This document shows, piece after piece, positions 17,982 to 26,389 of a DNA stretch of 60,136 nt. Both the position numbers and the translations under genes were made by a program. Source of the DNA: Pseudomonadota bacterium (GTDB taxonomy: Bacteria > Pseudomonadota > Gammaproteobacteria > Thiotrichales > Thiotrichaceae). The notes below the pieces were generated by a model. The model did no database searches. It saw only the letters and a program-made list of their open reading frames with translations, and was not told where the DNA came from. How positions within the stretch are numbered: the stretch's first letter is position 1; each line of letters begins with the position of its first letter. Location: positions 1 to 60,136 of the forward strand of contig PDPH01000054.1 of the NCBI GenBank assembly GCA_002747435.1. The letters are read 5' to 3'.

Positions 17982-18527
17982 CTAGAGCACCATCGCGCCA
18001 GCTACGCCAGAAATGGACAGAGCCAATACCATCAAGGCAGCCGCAGCGATCCATGCCCCTAATACTCTGACGGCCAGACCTGACCAAAGTTTATTCAACA
18101 GCCCGCCCAGCAAAGCAAACATCAATAATAACAGACTGGAAGAGATACCAATGGTGAACAGCCCTATGTGAATCGTTCTAGCCTTCATACCAGGTATAAA
18201 CGGGAAAGCAGAATCCAGCCCTATCAACAATCCCGCCAGCAGAGCAAAAAAAACCGACCAAACCAGCGCTAAGTTAGCGAATTTCAAGCTAACTAATAAA
18301 GCCAATACCATAGTCAGCACTAATAAACCTAAACCACTATAAGCATAATGGATGCCAAAACGGGTTAAAAACAGACCCAAAGCTATAGCCACTATAAAGC
18401 TTAGCATGGCTGTTTGTATGGCTTGCTTGCCTTGTTGTGCACAGCACAAACCCAAGGCAAGCAAAACCAGCAAGTGCCCTAAAGCCATGACTGGATGTAG
18501 CGCACTTTGCCAAATGAAATGACTCAT
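17982..18527 (-). CDS. HupE/UreJ-like membrane protein, divergent
   Basis: 181 residues with about six hydrophobic helices and almost no soluble part. It starts MSHFIWQSALHPVMALGHLL; the H-P-x-x-x-x-x-H near the start recalls the His motif of HupE/UreJ. It lies 15 bases after the better-conserved HupE homologue and 31 bases before the DUF1007 gene. It probably arose by duplication and divergence, or belongs to a related unnamed family. Nickel or cobalt transport would follow from the neighbour only. Confidence 0.5.
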   Translation of the reverse strand: MSHFIWQSALHPVMALGHLLVLLALGLCCAQQGKQAIQTAMLSFIVAIALGLFLTRFGIHYAYSGLGLLVLTMVLALLVSLKFANLALVWSVFFALLAGLLIGLDSAFPFIPGMKARTIHIGLFTIGISSSLLLLMFALLGGLLNKLWSGLAVRVLGAWIAAAALMVLALSISGVAGAMVL

Positions 18528-18542
18528 AAAGCCTTTAAAGCC

Positions 18543-19136
18543 TTACAAGAAGCCAGTCAAAAAACCAACGCCAGCTAAGGCAATCATTCCACCAGCGACT
18601 CGCGCCACCGTTTTACCGACCGGCCAACGAACCAATTCACCAATGGCAATACCCACCAAATGCAATAAGCCTGTCGCTATTACAAAACCTAAACTATACG
18701 CCAATGGGTTAGCCGCTTCGGGTAATTCAGCGCCGTGAGCATAACCATGAAAAATGGCAAATATGGCAACAAGCAAGCCTGCAACCCATAAAGGCGGTTT
18801 CAAGGCCAGCGCAATCAAACTACCTAATACAATAGAAGAGGCTGCAATACCTGGTTCAATCATAGGTATAGGTAAACCCAACAAGCCCATGACCCCGCCT
18901 AGTGCCATAACCAATGGGAATAACACTGGCAATAGCCAAATCGCAGGACGCCCCAAAAATGCACCTAAAATACCTACTGCAATCATGGCTGTGACATGAT
19001 CCGTTCCCATTAGAGGATGGGTAAAGCCCGAGGAAAAACCGCCAGCCACCCCTGCCCCGGTATGCGCAATACTCAAAGGACTGAAGGCCAACAATAGCAG
19101 TAATAGCCCAAGCTGTTTGGTAGATAGTCTCAACAC
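18543..19136 (-). CDS. HupE/UreJ-family nickel/cobalt permease
   Basis: 197 residues: signal peptide ending SIAHTG, then about six membrane helices. The family motif is present as GFTHPLMGTDHVTAMIAVG (HPxxGxDH), and FAIFHGYAHGAELP supplies the second histidine cluster. These histidines are thought to bind nickel during uptake. No hydrogenase or urease gene is in this window, so the user of the metal is not shown. An AGGAG-like site precedes the ATG; yaaA ends 46 bases upstream on the same strand and may be co-transcribed. Confidence 0.85.
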   Translation of the reverse strand: MLRLSTKQLGLLLLLLAFSPLSIAHTGAGVAGGFSSGFTHPLMGTDHVTAMIAVGILGAFLGRPAIWLLPVLFPLVMALGGVMGLLGLPIPMIEPGIAASSIVLGSLIALALKPPLWVAGLLVAIFAIFHGYAHGAELPEAANPLAYSLGFVIATGLLHLVGIAIGELVRWPVGKTVARVAGGMIALAGVGFLTGFL

Positions 19137-19182
19137 AAGTGACTCCTTTTTTTATGATAAAAACTAACGCTAAATCATTGCC

Positions 19183-19959
19183 TTAATATTTACGCCGAAC
19201 AAAAACGGGCTCATGAGGATGCTTACTCAAATCAGCCTGATAAGCATAAGCTTCAGCTTCAAACTCAAGTAAACCGTCCAAGCTATCAATACGCTCTTGT
19301 AGTAAATAACGTGCCATCAAACCACGCGCTCGTTTGGCATAAAAACTAATAATTTTGTACTGACCTTTGCGCCAATCTTTGAAGATTGGCGTAATAATAC
19401 GAGCCTGTAATTGCTTCGGCTGAACTGACTTGAAATACTCTTGGGAAGCCAGATTAATGACCATATCCGAGCCAGACTCAGCCAAATCCTGATTAAGCAT
19501 TTCTGTAATACGTGTCCCCCAGAAAGCATATAAATCTTTGCCGCGAACATTCTGCAATTTTGTACCCATTTCCAAGCGATAAGCCTGCATCAAGTCTTTT
19601 GGACGCAAGATACCATATAAGCCCGATAAAATACGTAAATGAGCTTGCGCATAGTCTAAGCTGGCGGCATCCAAGGTATCTGCCTGTAAACCTTCATACA
19701 CATCACCTTTAAAAGCAAAAATAGCGGCTTTGGCATTGTCTGTATCAAAAGGACGCTGCCAACTAGCAAAACGACTCGCATTGAGGCTAGCTAATGGGTC
19801 ACTGATTTTCATCAAGCTAGCTAAGTCTTGTGGTGCAAAGGTTTTCAGTTGATCAATCAATAATTGTGAATTATCCAACAAACGCGCTTGTGTCACTCCC
19901 GCAACTGACACAGGTGTTACATAATCCAGTGTCTTAGCGGGCGAGATGAGTACCAACAT
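19183..19959 (-). CDS. yaaA: Peroxide stress protein YaaA (DUF328)
   Basis: 258 residues starting MLVLISPAKTLDYVTPVSVA, the invariant YaaA start, with the motifs ILSGLYGILRPKDLMQAYRL and FYAKRARGLMARYLL. In E. coli YaaA is OxyR-controlled, limits free iron under peroxide stress and binds DNA. Full family length. No OxyR site was identified by eye. Confidence 0.95.
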   Translation of the reverse strand: MLVLISPAKTLDYVTPVSVAGVTQARLLDNSQLLIDQLKTFAPQDLASLMKISDPLASLNASRFASWQRPFDTDNAKAAIFAFKGDVYEGLQADTLDAASLDYAQAHLRILSGLYGILRPKDLMQAYRLEMGTKLQNVRGKDLYAFWGTRITEMLNQDLAESGSDMVINLASQEYFKSVQPKQLQARIITPIFKDWRKGQYKIISFYAKRARGLMARYLLQERIDSLDGLLEFEAEAYAYQADLSKHPHEPVFVRRKY

Positions 19960-20092
19960 GCAGTTTTCCTACAATTTTCAACAACCCGAATGATAAACGG
20001 TATGTTATTAGGCACGAAGTATAACACGGCCATAAAAAAATCCACTCACGCTAATGAAAACTACTTGCAATTAAATACAGTCTTTAGTTAGT

Positions 20093-20113
20093 GTAAACTA
20101 TTCTCATTTAGAT
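20093..20113 (+). promoter_or_regulatory. Fur-box-like site before the iron-binding protein gene
   Basis: On the minus strand the stretch contains AAATGAGAATAGTTTAC, which matches the AATGAGAAT half of the Fur consensus well and the other half less well. It lies about 26 bases before the start of the periplasmic iron-binding protein, where iron repression would be expected. Confidence 0.45.
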
Positions 20114-20138
20114 TAATCACACGGAGTGTAACCCAGCA

Positions 20139-21179
20139 ATGAAACACATAGCTCGAAAAATCCTACTATCCAGCCTAGTCGCTAGTACTTTTGCCCTATC
20201 ATTCAGTCAGGCAATAGCTGCTGAGGAAATTAATATTTACTCAGCCCGCAAAGAAGCGCTCATTAAACCTTTACTGGATAAGTTTACTGAGATCAGCGGT
20301 GTACAGATTCAATTAGTAACTGGCAAAGATGATGCGCTGCTGGAAAAATTAAAATTAGAAGGCGAAAACACCCCCGCCGACTTACTGTTTACTGCTGATG
20401 CAGGCAGACTGCACCGCGCTAAAGCAATGGGCTTAACACAAGCCATTACATCTGACATCTTGAACGAGAATATTCCTGCCAATCTACGTGATCGAGACAA
20501 TCAATGGGTAGGGCTGACCTACCGTGCTCGCCCTATTATGTATGCTAAAGACAGAGTTGACCCTGCTGAATTATCTAGCTACGAAGATTTAGCTGATCCC
20601 AAATGGAAAGGCAAAATCTGCATTCGTTCTTCCAGCAATATTTACAATCAGTCCTTATTAGCTTCCATGATTGAGGCCGATGGTGCAGAAGCGGCCGGAA
20701 AATGGGCTAAAGCTTTAGTCAAAAACTTTGCCCGTCCACCTGCTGGCGGTGATACCGACCAGATCAAAGCAGCCGCAGCGGGTGAATGTGATATAGCCAT
20801 TGCAAATACCTATTACCTTGCGCGTTTAGTGAGTAGTAAAGATGCTAATGACCGTAAAGTTGCTGAAAAAATAGGTGTTTTCTGGCCGAACCAAGGCGAA
20901 GGTGCACGCGGCACACACATTAATGTCAGTGGTGCTGCTCTCACCAAAGCTGCTCAAAACAAAGAGAATGCCATCAAGCTATTGGAATTTATGACAAATG
21001 ACGGAGCTCAGGCTTGGTATTCTGAAGTAAATGGTGAGTACCCTGTCAAAGCTGGTGTTGAAATCAGCGAAGTCTTGAAGCAGTGGGGTGACTTTAAATC
21101 CGATGAGTTAAACTTATCTATTCTAGGCGAAAACAATGCAGAAGCTGTTAAACTAATGGATAAAGCTGGCTGGAAGTAA
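20139..21179 (+). CDS. fbpA: Periplasmic Fe(III)-binding protein of an ABC transporter
   Basis: 346 residues: signal peptide (cleavage near AIAAEE), then a transferrin-like periplasmic binding protein of the FbpA/FutA/IdiA group. It has the starting motif INIYSARKEALI and the adjacent iron-binding tyrosines in ANTYYLARL. It delivers ferric iron to an inner membrane permease. No FbpB or FbpC gene is adjacent, so the permease must be encoded elsewhere. A Fur-box-like site lies upstream and a hairpin terminator follows at 21234. Confidence 0.92.
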   Translation: MKHIARKILLSSLVASTFALSFSQAIAAEEINIYSARKEALIKPLLDKFTEISGVQIQLVTGKDDALLEKLKLEGENTPADLLFTADAGRLHRAKAMGLTQAITSDILNENIPANLRDRDNQWVGLTYRARPIMYAKDRVDPAELSSYEDLADPKWKGKICIRSSSNIYNQSLLASMIEADGAEAAGKWAKALVKNFARPPAGGDTDQIKAAAAGECDIAIANTYYLARLVSSKDANDRKVAEKIGVFWPNQGEGARGTHINVSGAALTKAAQNKENAIKLLEFMTNDGAQAWYSEVNGEYPVKAGVEISEVLKQWGDFKSDELNLSILGENNAEAVKLMDKAGWK

Positions 21180-21233
21180 GGGAAGCGCTTCCTCTCCCAG
21201 CAAAGCAAACATAGACGCCTATCAGAAGAAAAA

Positions 21234-21258
21234 TATCCCCCTTTAAAAAAGGGGGATT
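21234..21258. terminator. Bidirectional hairpin between fbpA and oadB
   Basis: ATCCCCCTTT and AAAGGGGGAT form a perfect stem around a short A/T loop, followed by TTTA. It separates the convergent fbpA and oad transcripts. Confidence 0.7.
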
Positions 21259-21307
21259 TAATGTTGATACCTTTATGAAAAACGCTTTGCAAATATAAAC
21301 TTTCCGT

Positions 21308-22483
21308 TTACATCTTACCCACCAAACTAATCATCACGCCTGCCGCCACGGCTGAACCAATAACCCCCGCCACATTAGGCCCCATTGCGTGCATTAATAA
21401 ATGATTATGTGGATTTGCTTCTAATCCCAATTTATTTGATACCCGTGCAGCCATAGGCACAGCCGACACACCCGCAGAGCCAATCAATGGATTGATTGGA
21501 TGCTTTGACAACTTATTCATTAGCTTAGCTAATAAAACACCGCTGGCTGTACCAATGCAAAAAGCAATAGCGCCTAACAAAAGAATACCTAAAGTCTCCC
21601 AATTCAAGAACTTATCAGCACTCATTTTAGAACCAACCGCCAAGCCCAAGAAAATAGTGACAGTATTAATCAAGGCATTCTGTGTAGTATCACTCAAGCG
21701 TGCAACAACGCCGGACTCACGCATGAGATTGCCAAAGCAAAACATGCCTAATAAAGGCGCTGCCGTTGGCAAGAAAATGGCAACCAGAATCAACAATAGC
21801 AAGGGAAAAACAATTTTTTCTATACGCGACACAGGACGTAATTGTTCCATCTTAATGGCACGCTCAGCAGGCGTCGTCAAGGCACGCATAATAGGTGGTT
21901 GGATAATCGGCACCAGAGCCATATAAGAGTAAGCCGCTACGGCTATTGGCCCTAACAAATCAGGCGAAAGTATACTGGTTACAAAAATAGCGGTTGGCCC
22001 ATCAGCGCCCCCGATAATGCCAATAGAAGCTGCGTCCTGAATACTGAAATCAAAAATATCTAAAGCACTTAAACTTACCGCACCTAAAACCGTGGCAAAA
22101 ATACCAAATTGTGCAGCAGCACCGAGCAACAAGGTACGAGGATTAGCCAGCAAAGGGCCAAAATCAGTCATTGCGCCAACCCCCATAAAAATTACTAAGG
22201 GGAAGACACCTGTAGCAATACCCACATTATAAATGTAGTACATCATGCCACCCGGACTAACCAGATGCCCCACTGCATCATAAACCGGCTCAGCCTCCAT
22301 GCCAGCCCCCGGAATATTGACCAGTAAAGTACCGACACCGATAGGTAATAACAGCAGTGGCTCAAACTTTTTGCTAATCGCCAGATATAGCAATACCAGC
22401 CCCACTAGCATCATAACAAACTGCCCCCCAGCCAACTGAGCCAGTCCTGTTTCCTGCCAGAGCACTAATAATCCTTCCATCAT
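21308..22483 (-). CDS. oadB: Oxaloacetate decarboxylase beta subunit (Na+ pump)
   Basis: 391 residues, almost wholly membrane-embedded, with the conserved stretches [39 protein letters not shown] (Asp of the sodium site) and [18 protein letters not shown]. It releases CO2 from carboxybiotin and couples this to sodium export. The start [10 protein letters not shown] is 7 bases after the oadA stop. Some close homologues are named methylmalonyl-CoA or glutaconyl-CoA decarboxylase beta subunits, but the OadA neighbour fixes the substrate. Confidence 0.95.
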   Translation of the reverse strand: MMEGLLVLWQETGLAQLAGGQFVMMLVGLVLLYLAISKKFEPLLLLPIGVGTLLVNIPGAGMEAEPVYDAVGHLVSPGGMMYYIYNVGIATGVFPLVIFMGVGAMTDFGPLLANPRTLLLGAAAQFGIFATVLGAVSLSALDIFDFSIQDAASIGIIGGADGPTAIFVTSILSPDLLGPIAVAAYSYMALVPIIQPPIMRALTTPAERAIKMEQLRPVSRIEKIVFPLLLLILVAIFLPTAAPLLGMFCFGNLMRESGVVARLSDTTQNALINTVTIFLGLAVGSKMSADKFLNWETLGILLLGAIAFCIGTASGVLLAKLMNKLSKHPINPLIGSAGVSAVPMAARVSNKLGLEANPHNHLLMHAMGPNVAGVIGSAVAAGVMISLVGKM

Positions 22484-22490
22484 TTTGCTC

Positions 22491-24296
22491 CTAAGCCAGT
22501 GTCACCAATGTTTGACCAACCGTTACGGCATCACCCTCTTTCACCTGAACTGACACAACTGTTCCGGCTTTGGGTGCATTGACGGCTGTTTCCATCTTCA
22601 TGGCTTCCAGAATAATCATGGTTTCGCCCTCCTCCACGCTTTGGCCAGGCTCCACCAACACCTTGAAAATATTACCTGCTAAAGGCGACGGAAATCCCTC
22701 TCCTGACTGGGTGACAGGCGTAGCCGCTGCATGAACAGTCTCACCGCCCAGTGGAACAATGCCGCTAATATCACCCCCATTACTGACTGTGACTGTGTAT
22801 TGTTGTCCTTCCAGCGTGACCGTATAGACTTCTTCCCCCTGATCCGTTTTGACTACACCGCCTTCTTTGCCTGTCGGCACAGGCTCAAATGCGGCTGGAT
22901 TATCACGGTTCTCTAGGAACTTCAGACCAATCTGTGGAAATAAAGCATAAGTGAGCACATCATCAATCAATTGCTCGCCTTGCATTAGGCGAATGGATTT
23001 TTCTTTAGCTAGCTGTTGTAGTTCCTGAGTCAAACGCTCCATTTCAGGCTCTAGCACATCGGCAGGACGGCAAGTTAAGGCTTCATCCCCATTCAGGGCA
23101 CGTTGTTGCAATGACTCATTGATAGGTGCTGGCGTTGCACCGTACTCACCACGTAACAAAGCTGTCGTTTCCTTAGACAAGGTTTTGTAACGCTCCCCCG
23201 TCAGCACATTCAGTACAGCTTGTGTACCTACAATTTGTGAAGTGGGTGTCACTAAGGGGATATAACCCAAATCTTGGCGTACGGCAGGAATTTCTTTTAA
23301 TACCTCATCCAACTTGTCTGCTGCGCCTTGTTCACGCAATTGATTTTCCATATTGGTCAGCATACCACCGGGTACTTGTGCCACCAAAATACGTGAATCA
23401 ATGCCTTTGAGCGAACCTTCAAATTTCGCATATTTTTTGCGCACTTCACGAAAATAAGCGGCAATCTCCTCCAAAAGCTCCAGATTCAAGCCTGTGTCAC
23501 GTTCAGTTTCCTGCAAAATAGCCACTAAAGCTTCTGTAGGTGAATGCCCGTATGTCATAGACATGGAAGAAATAGCTGTATCCACATTGTCAATTCCAGC
23601 CTCAATACACTTTAGGTAAGTCGAAGTAGACATGCCTGTTGTCGCATGGCATTGAATATGAATAGGAATGGCAACAGTCTTTTTCAATGCACTAACAAGC
23701 TCAAATCCGGCATAAGGCTTAAGTAAACCCGCCATGTCTTTGATACAAATGGAATCAGAGCCCATGTCTTCCAGACGCTTAGCCAAATCCAGCCATAGCG
23801 TCAAATTATGAACCGGACTTAAGGTATAAGAGAGCGTTCCCTGCGCATGCTTAGCAAACTGTTTGACAGCTTTAATGGCCGTTTCCATATTGCGTGCATC
23901 ATTCATAGCATCAAAAACGCGGAATACATCCACGCCATTGACCGCCGCACGCTCGACAAACTTCTCGACCACATCATCCGCATAATGCCGATAACCCAGA
24001 ATATTTTGCGCTCGGAACAACATTTGTTGAGGCGTATTTGGCATAGCGGCTTTTAGCTCACGAATACGCTCCCAAGGATCTTCGCCCAAATAACGAATAC
24101 AAGCATCAAAGGTAGCTCCCCCCCAACTTTCCACTGACCAAAAGCCAACTTGATCAAGTTTCTCGGCAATTGGAAGCATGTCATCTAGACGTAAGCGGGT
24201 AGCGAATAAGGATTGATGTGCATCACGTAGTACCACATCCGTAATGCCCAGACTTGGGCCTTGGGGTAGGCAAGCAGATTCGGTTGTCTGACTCAT
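22491..24296 (-). CDS. oadA: Oxaloacetate decarboxylase alpha subunit
   Basis: 601 residues. The N-terminal carboxyltransferase TIM barrel starts [20 protein letters not shown] and carries the metal-binding CHATTGMS. A linker and conserved carboxylase domain follow, then a C-terminal biotinyl domain with the biotinylated lysine in EAMKMETAV. It moves the carboxyl of oxaloacetate to biotin, feeding OadB. The gene order oadG-oadA-oadB on one strand is standard; a GAGAT-type site precedes the ATG. Confidence 0.96.
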   Translation of the reverse strand: MSQTTESACLPQGPSLGITDVVLRDAHQSLFATRLRLDDMLPIAEKLDQVGFWSVESWGGATFDACIRYLGEDPWERIRELKAAMPNTPQQMLFRAQNILGYRHYADDVVEKFVERAAVNGVDVFRVFDAMNDARNMETAIKAVKQFAKHAQGTLSYTLSPVHNLTLWLDLAKRLEDMGSDSICIKDMAGLLKPYAGFELVSALKKTVAIPIHIQCHATTGMSTSTYLKCIEAGIDNVDTAISSMSMTYGHSPTEALVAILQETERDTGLNLELLEEIAAYFREVRKKYAKFEGSLKGIDSRILVAQVPGGMLTNMENQLREQGAADKLDEVLKEIPAVRQDLGYIPLVTPTSQIVGTQAVLNVLTGERYKTLSKETTALLRGEYGATPAPINESLQQRALNGDEALTCRPADVLEPEMERLTQELQQLAKEKSIRLMQGEQLIDDVLTYALFPQIGLKFLENRDNPAAFEPVPTGKEGGVVKTDQGEEVYTVTLEGQQYTVTVSNGGDISGIVPLGGETVHAAATPVTQSGEGFPSPLAGNIFKVLVEPGQSVEEGETMIILEAMKMETAVNAPKAGTVVSVQVKEGDAVTVGQTLVTLA

Positions 24297-24382
24297 AGCT
24301 TAAATCTCGTCAAGGATTAGCGAAAAGCGCATGCTGTAACCGGATAAAAGCCTCACTACTTTTAACCGACAAACCATACTAC

Positions 24383-24631
24383 TTAATTCATGCGTTTGCG
24401 ATGTTGATCTATAGCGGTCTGAATAACTTTCAGGGTAAGCGGCGAAACAGAACCACTTTTTTGAGATATTTTTTTAGGTGTGGGTACAGGTAACTCCTCT
24501 TCGGGAAACCAGCGTTGAATCGTATAAGACATGGTGTTCGTGGCAACTACCAATAAGGTTAGGAAAGCAAATACCACACCCATACCAAACAGCATCAGGC
24601 TCAAGCCTTGATTGATCAAAGTTATTTCCAT
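24383..24631 (-). CDS. oadG: Oxaloacetate decarboxylase gamma subunit
   Basis: 82 residues if started at ATG 24631 (MEITLINQGLSLMLFGMGVV); an ATG at 24640 is an alternative. One transmembrane helix (about residues 8-32) is followed by a short cytoplasmic tail rich in Pro, Lys and Ser. OadG joins alpha and beta subunits and binds zinc; the tail here ends RKRMN. It is first in the oad operon, 86 bases before oadA. Confidence 0.85.
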   Translation of the reverse strand: MEITLINQGLSLMLFGMGVVFAFLTLLVVATNTMSYTIQRWFPEEELPVPTPKKISQKSGSVSPLTLKVIQTAIDQHRKRMN

Positions 24632-24775
24632 GGTCACCATCACTTCAGGTTGCACAGGTGATGCAGGCACATATAGATTGCACTGCTTCAGTCGATTGCC
24701 AACGATGGGGCTAAACTAATGTGAACACAGGAAAACTATAGTTAAGTCGACAGATTGTCAATGACCTACCTAAGA

Positions 24776-25825
24776 TTAAGCGGCAATTGTTTCTTCGTCC
24801 TGTTCTTTAACTTCATTACGAATCTGGCGCATTACAGGTAATAAATGCAGAAACAAATCCAATAGATTAGGGTCAAGATGCCGCCCAGACATATCCTTCA
24901 TTAAAGCAATGGACTCATCCTCTGGTATTGCAGTCTTATAAACTCGCTCATGCACCAAGGCATCATAAATGTCGACAATACTGGTAATCCGTGCTGCAAC
25001 GGGAATAGCTTCACCCGCTAAACCATTCGGATAACCCGTCCCATCCCAGCGCTCATGATGATGCAGTGCAATATCGGCTGCCATATCCAGCATAGGAATA
25101 TTGCTGCCCAACAACATACGTGCACCAATCTCAGTATGCGTTTTCATCATACTGAATTCCTCATCATTCAAGGCACCATTCTTGCGCAAGATGCGGTCAG
25201 GAATGCCAATCTTGCCAATGTCATGCATGGAAGCGGCAATACGAATATTGTCCACATCGACTCTTGACCAGTTAAGTGCACGTGCCATCGCCGCAGCATA
25301 GAGCCCAATCCGCCTTACATGAGAACCCGTTTCCTCATCACGGTAGCTGGTCAAACTCACTAATTTGATGGCTATTTCCTCTTCCCGCCGTTGAATTTCC
25401 AAAGTGCGCTTGCGTACTTCTGACTCCAGAATTTCCTGATTTAATAAGCCATTACGTAAATATTGCAAATGCTCGACTTCGCGGTAATACTTCTCACCCA
25501 AGTTTTGCAGTAATAAGACTTCCTTGCCTTCCACCCATAAAGCATTAGCTTCCAAAGGTACTTCTTCTACAGCGTTAACCTCCAACCAAGGCCCCGAAGC
25601 AATCGGCTCACTTTTTTTTGCTTGCCACTGCTGCTCAGCATCAAAGATAAAACAATGTAAATAAGGAAAAATATCCAGTAGATCATAAGCATGACGACTA
25701 GCGTGACCCACAAAGAACAATAACCAGTCAGGCAGAGGTGACTGTAAATGAAACAAGCCATCCGCTTCACGGGTAAAAATAGCAATATCCAATACGCGAT
25801 AAACATGATTCAATAAAGCTGTCAT
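24776..25825 (-). CDS. HD-GYP domain protein (predicted c-di-GMP phosphodiesterase)
   Basis: 349 residues. The first 110 or so match no domain I recognise and carry aromatic-rich segments. A coiled coil follows (about 115-155, EVRKRTLEIQRREEEIAIKL), then the HD-GYP domain with MHDIGKIGIPDRIL, an HTEIGARML motif and HHHERWDGTGYPNGL, all metal ligands present. HD-GYP enzymes cleave c-di-GMP to pGpG and GMP. It starts 3 bases after the GTPase stop and is last of four same-strand genes, so it is likely the output or partner of the GTPase. Confidence 0.9.
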   Translation of the reverse strand: MTALLNHVYRVLDIAIFTREADGLFHLQSPLPDWLLFFVGHASRHAYDLLDIFPYLHCFIFDAEQQWQAKKSEPIASGPWLEVNAVEEVPLEANALWVEGKEVLLLQNLGEKYYREVEHLQYLRNGLLNQEILESEVRKRTLEIQRREEEIAIKLVSLTSYRDEETGSHVRRIGLYAAAMARALNWSRVDVDNIRIAASMHDIGKIGIPDRILRKNGALNDEEFSMMKTHTEIGARMLLGSNIPMLDMAADIALHHHERWDGTGYPNGLAGEAIPVAARITSIVDIYDALVHERVYKTAIPEDESIALMKDMSGRHLDPNLLDLFLHLLPVMRQIRNEVKEQDEETIAA

Positions 25826-25828
25826 CGC

Positions 25829-26344
25829 TTATCCACCCTGCTGCCGACTGGAAAATTGCTGTACTAGTGCTATAAATAGCTCATTAACCCCCTGATCCAG
25901 CTTGGCACTCGTGCGTACAACAGGAAAACCGCTATTATCCAGTAATTGCAACTGCTCCTTCTCCAAAGTCCATTGCGCTAATAAATCCACTTTATTAAGA
26001 GCAAAAACCAGCGGCAAGTCACCAATACGCTGTTTAACTCGCTCAAATAAGGCCATACCGACTTCAAAGGAGTTTTGCCGTGTACCATCAATGACAAGAA
26101 TATATCCCGCCATACCCCGCAAGTAAGACTGGCGAATATTGTAAAAGTTATCCTCACCCGCAATATCCCAAATCATTAAAGTATAAGCTTGTCCTTCACA
26201 ATCCACCTGTTTCTTGTCAATCTTGACACCTACCGTTGTATGGTATTTGTCACTAAAAATACTGTTAACATAACGCTGAATCAGACTGGTTTTGCCTGCT
26301 GCAAAGGCCCCGAGCAAGCATATCTTTTTTTGAATCATGTCCAT
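25829..26344 (-). CDS. Ras-superfamily small GTPase
   Basis: 171 residues from ATG 26344 (AAGGG upstream). All five G motifs are visible: P-loop GAFAAGKTS, switch I threonine in YHTTVGV, switch II WDIAGED, NKVD and TSAK. The catalytic Gln of Ras (DTAGQE) is Glu here, so intrinsic hydrolysis may be altered. It looks Rab-like rather than MglA-like and lacks a C-terminal lipidation cysteine. It is encoded between an OmpA-domain membrane protein and an HD-GYP protein. Confidence 0.92.
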   Translation of the reverse strand: MDMIQKKICLLGAFAAGKTSLIQRYVNSIFSDKYHTTVGVKIDKKQVDCEGQAYTLMIWDIAGEDNFYNIRQSYLRGMAGYILVIDGTRQNSFEVGMALFERVKQRIGDLPLVFALNKVDLLAQWTLEKEQLQLLDNSGFPVVRTSAKLDQGVNELFIALVQQFSSRQQGG

Positions 26345-26389
26345 CTGACCCTTCTGCTTCTATGTAAAAATTTAATGATGCGTAAAAGT

